A stretch of DNA of 32,834 nucleotides from Candidatus Heimdallarchaeota archaeon (lineage in GTDB: Archaea; Asgardarchaeota; Heimdallarchaeia; Hodarchaeales; Hodarchaeaceae): contig CP070695.1 of assembly GCA_020353515.1 (NCBI GenBank), forward strand, positions 93,956 to 126,789. The letters are read 5' to 3'. Every line of letters starts with the position of its first letter. Position 1 is the first letter of the stretch. This document shows positions 31,254 through 32,834 of this stretch, piece after piece. A model generated the notes under the pieces. It saw nothing but the letters and a program-made list of their open reading frames with translations. It did no database searches and had not been told where the DNA came from. Made by a program: the position numbers and the translations under genes.

Positions 31254-32621
31254 TCATTCGGAGTTAAACTCCTCAAGGTAGATTCTATTATGAACATATC
31301 TGAGAATAAGAAATCCAACAACACCTGATATTAATGAGCCTGTAATTATCCCGATTTTTGCCATAATAAGGTTGTTAGGATCAATTAAGGCAAGACTTGC
31401 TATAAATAGGGACATTGTAAAACCAATACCTCCTAACCATGCTCCACCATAAATATGTCCCCATGTTAATCCAGAAGGTAATTCTGTCAAACCTAACTTT
31501 ACAGAAATCCATGCGAAAAGAAAGATTCCTATTTGCTTACCAAAGACCAATCCAAGGATCACACCTAGCGTTATTGGTTGAAAAAACATTTTTAGATCGA
31601 TAGTTTCGATTGTTATTCCTGCATTGGATAGGATAAAAAGAGGTACTATAGCGAAAGCGACCCAATAATGCAAGCTTCTTTCAAATCGTTGTAAAGGGGT
31701 CTGAACATTTAAACAGGTTAGTTCTAGTGTTTTTAAAGCGGCAAGATGTTGTCGATTGAGAAGGATTTCTTTGTCACGAGGCCCTGCTGCCTTAAATCTC
31801 TCCAATATCAATTGTCCCTCTGCAATGAATTCATCAGGATTAATTCGTGTCCTTGCAGGGATAGCTACTGCTACTAATATTCCTGCGATTGTTGCATGCA
31901 TACCACTTAGGAAGATAAAATACCACATAAAACACCCTATTAGAGCATAAACCAAGTGGTTCTGAATTTCAAACCGGTTAATAAAGAATAAACTTAGCAA
32001 AAGATAACCTGCAATTACTAAATACGTGTATTCAATATTCTGAGAGTAAAATAACGCAATTATCATTACAGCACCAATATCATCAACGATGGCCAAGCTT
32101 GTAATAAAAATTTTCAATGAAAAAGGGACTCTCGTGCCCAATAAAGCCATGATACCAATGACAAAAGCGATATCGGTTGCCATTGGAATACCCCACCCTC
32201 TCGCTGCACTTGGATTATTAATATTAATGATTGAATATATCAAAGCAGGAACAATCATTCCTCCCAGAGCTGCTGAAATAGGAAGAGTAGCTTTCTTTAG
32301 ACTTTTTAATTCTCCCACAAGAATCTCTCTTTTGATTTCTAAACCTACTACAAAAAAGAAAATAGCCATCAATCCATCATTTATCCATAAGTGCAAGGGT
32401 TTCTTTAAGATAAATCCACCTAAGGATACTGAGAGATAAGTCTCCCATAATTCGAAATATTGATGCGCTAATTGTGTATTTGCAATAAACAAGGCAATAC
32501 CTGTGCAAATAATCAATAAAATTCCACTAAACTCTTGCGTTCTAATGAATTCCTTAAATGGCCTTCGAATCTTTATTGAGGGCCTTTTTCTACGTTTTTT
32601 TAAGATTTGAGTAGAAGTCAA
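31254..32621 (-). CDS. nhaA: Na+/H+ antiporter NhaA
   Basis: Electrogenic exchange of protons for sodium or lithium at the cytoplasmic membrane, for pH and salt balance. The 455-residue protein has the family's key sites: Asp150 in GIPMATDIAF (Asp133 of E. coli), the ion-binding pair Asp180-Asp181 in AIVDDIGAVM (Asp163-Asp164), and Lys362 in VFGKQIGI (Lys300). GMHATIAGILVA carries the His of the pH-sensor region. The basic N-terminus (KKRRKRPSIKIRRP) and a loop of about 55 residues after TIAGILVAVAIPA are longer than in E. coli. The frame opens at GTG 32633, which lies in AGGTGATT; TTG 32621, seven bases after that SD, is preferred. Confidence 0.96.
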   Translation of the reverse strand: MTSTQILKKRRKRPSIKIRRPFKEFIRTQEFSGILLIICTGIALFIANTQLAHQYFELWETYLSVSLGGFILKKPLHLWINDGLMAIFFFVVGLEIKREILVGELKSLKKATLPISAALGGMIVPALIYSIININNPSAARGWGIPMATDIAFVIGIMALLGTRVPFSLKIFITSLAIVDDIGAVMIIALFYSQNIEYTYLVIAGYLLLSLFFINRFEIQNHLVYALIGCFMWYFIFLSGMHATIAGILVAVAIPARTRINPDEFIAEGQLILERFKAAGPRDKEILLNRQHLAALKTLELTCLNVQTPLQRFERSLHYWVAFAIVPLFILSNAGITIETIDLKMFFQPITLGVILGLVFGKQIGIFLFAWISVKLGLTELPSGLTWGHIYGGAWLGGIGFTMSLFIASLALIDPNNLIMAKIGIITGSLISGVVGFLILRYVHNRIYLEEFNSE

Positions 32622-32641
32622 TGTTTTAATCACCTACTTAA

Positions 32642-32655
32642 TGAAAATATTTTCA
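32642..32655. promoter_or_regulatory. Palindrome upstream of nhaA
   Basis: TGAAAATATTTTCA is a perfect 14-bp palindrome ending six bases before the nhaA SD (AGGTGAT). It may be an operator. The AT-rich context makes a chance match quite possible. The remaining sequence to 32834 is AT-rich upstream region without a recognisable gene. Confidence 0.3.
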
Positions 32656-32834
32656 ATATTCTCCTAATAGAGAAATTATCTTAATTGATTGACTTTGATT
32701 TTCAATCTACTCTTTAAATGTTATTACATCTTTTTCATTCTTAAAAGAAAGAATTAGATTCATTCGAGATTTACAACTGAATTCAGATTCAAATGTGAAT
32801 AGTAGATTAATTGAGATTAATACGAATTTTAAAA

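Noticed and set aside
32089..32439. 116-codon ORF opposite nhaA
   Set aside because: Shadow of the conserved NhaA core on the other strand; no start signal or family features.

Overview
The window is AT-rich DNA that reads as archaeal. It encodes a tRNA-wyosine enzyme of the archaeal Taw1 type, an archaeal-style CTP synthase, a COG1340-like coiled-coil protein, an MttB-family methyltransferase and a tungsten-type aldehyde:ferredoxin oxidoreductase. Genes use ATG, GTG and TTG starts, Shine-Dalgarno (SD) sequences of the GGAG/GGTGAT kind (often 7-11 nt from the start) and T-rich terminators. An Asgard-group archaeon is my best guess from the gene mix, but that is inference; no rRNA or ribosomal protein is present. 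Several genes (NhaA, the nitrilase, the GPH transporter, the MEDS-like histidine kinase) have mainly bacterial relatives and may be old transfers.

Layout. 1-198: the tail of a protein ending in at least 26 Glu-Pro repeats. 209-5270: pyrG (-), a flavin reductase, an orphan membrane protein and a PLP-dependent Cys/Met enzyme (-). 5550-9707: a UbiA-type prenyltransferase, a DMT transporter, a PHP phosphoesterase (-) and a GPH transporter. 9700-13135: a non-pyrrolysine MttB-family protein (-) and a membrane M48 protease with a fused C-terminal domain. 13172-16133 (-): a tight operon of a coiled-coil protein, a CCG-domain Fe-S protein and a nitrilase-superfamily amidase. 16344-19436: a nitroreductase, then a CheW-like protein, a histidine kinase and a winged-helix protein. 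19530-21999: Taw1, then two small-domain paralogues, one carrying a long acidic Pro/Glu-rich tail. 22055-26571: HAD, GH57, M20, nitrilase and cupin genes in one direction. 26898-29138: a four-cluster ferredoxin and an AOR catalytic subunit. 29380-32621 (-): an orphan eight-helix membrane protein, an APH-like kinase and NhaA.

How genes may work together. The ferredoxin/AOR pair is a clear redox module for aldehyde oxidation. The CheW/kinase pair looks like a small sensory module without CheA. The 20766/20989 pair shares one domain in exact register and is the most novel item; the larger protein has EP repeats like the truncated protein at the left edge. Most remaining genes are single-enzyme housekeeping or scavenging functions. 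No CRISPR array, rRNA, tRNA, insertion sequence or phage gene was seen.

Start sites. In several genes the longest frame begins with a GTG or TTG that lies within or just before the SD sequence; I moved the start to the next well-spaced start codon and say so in each entry.
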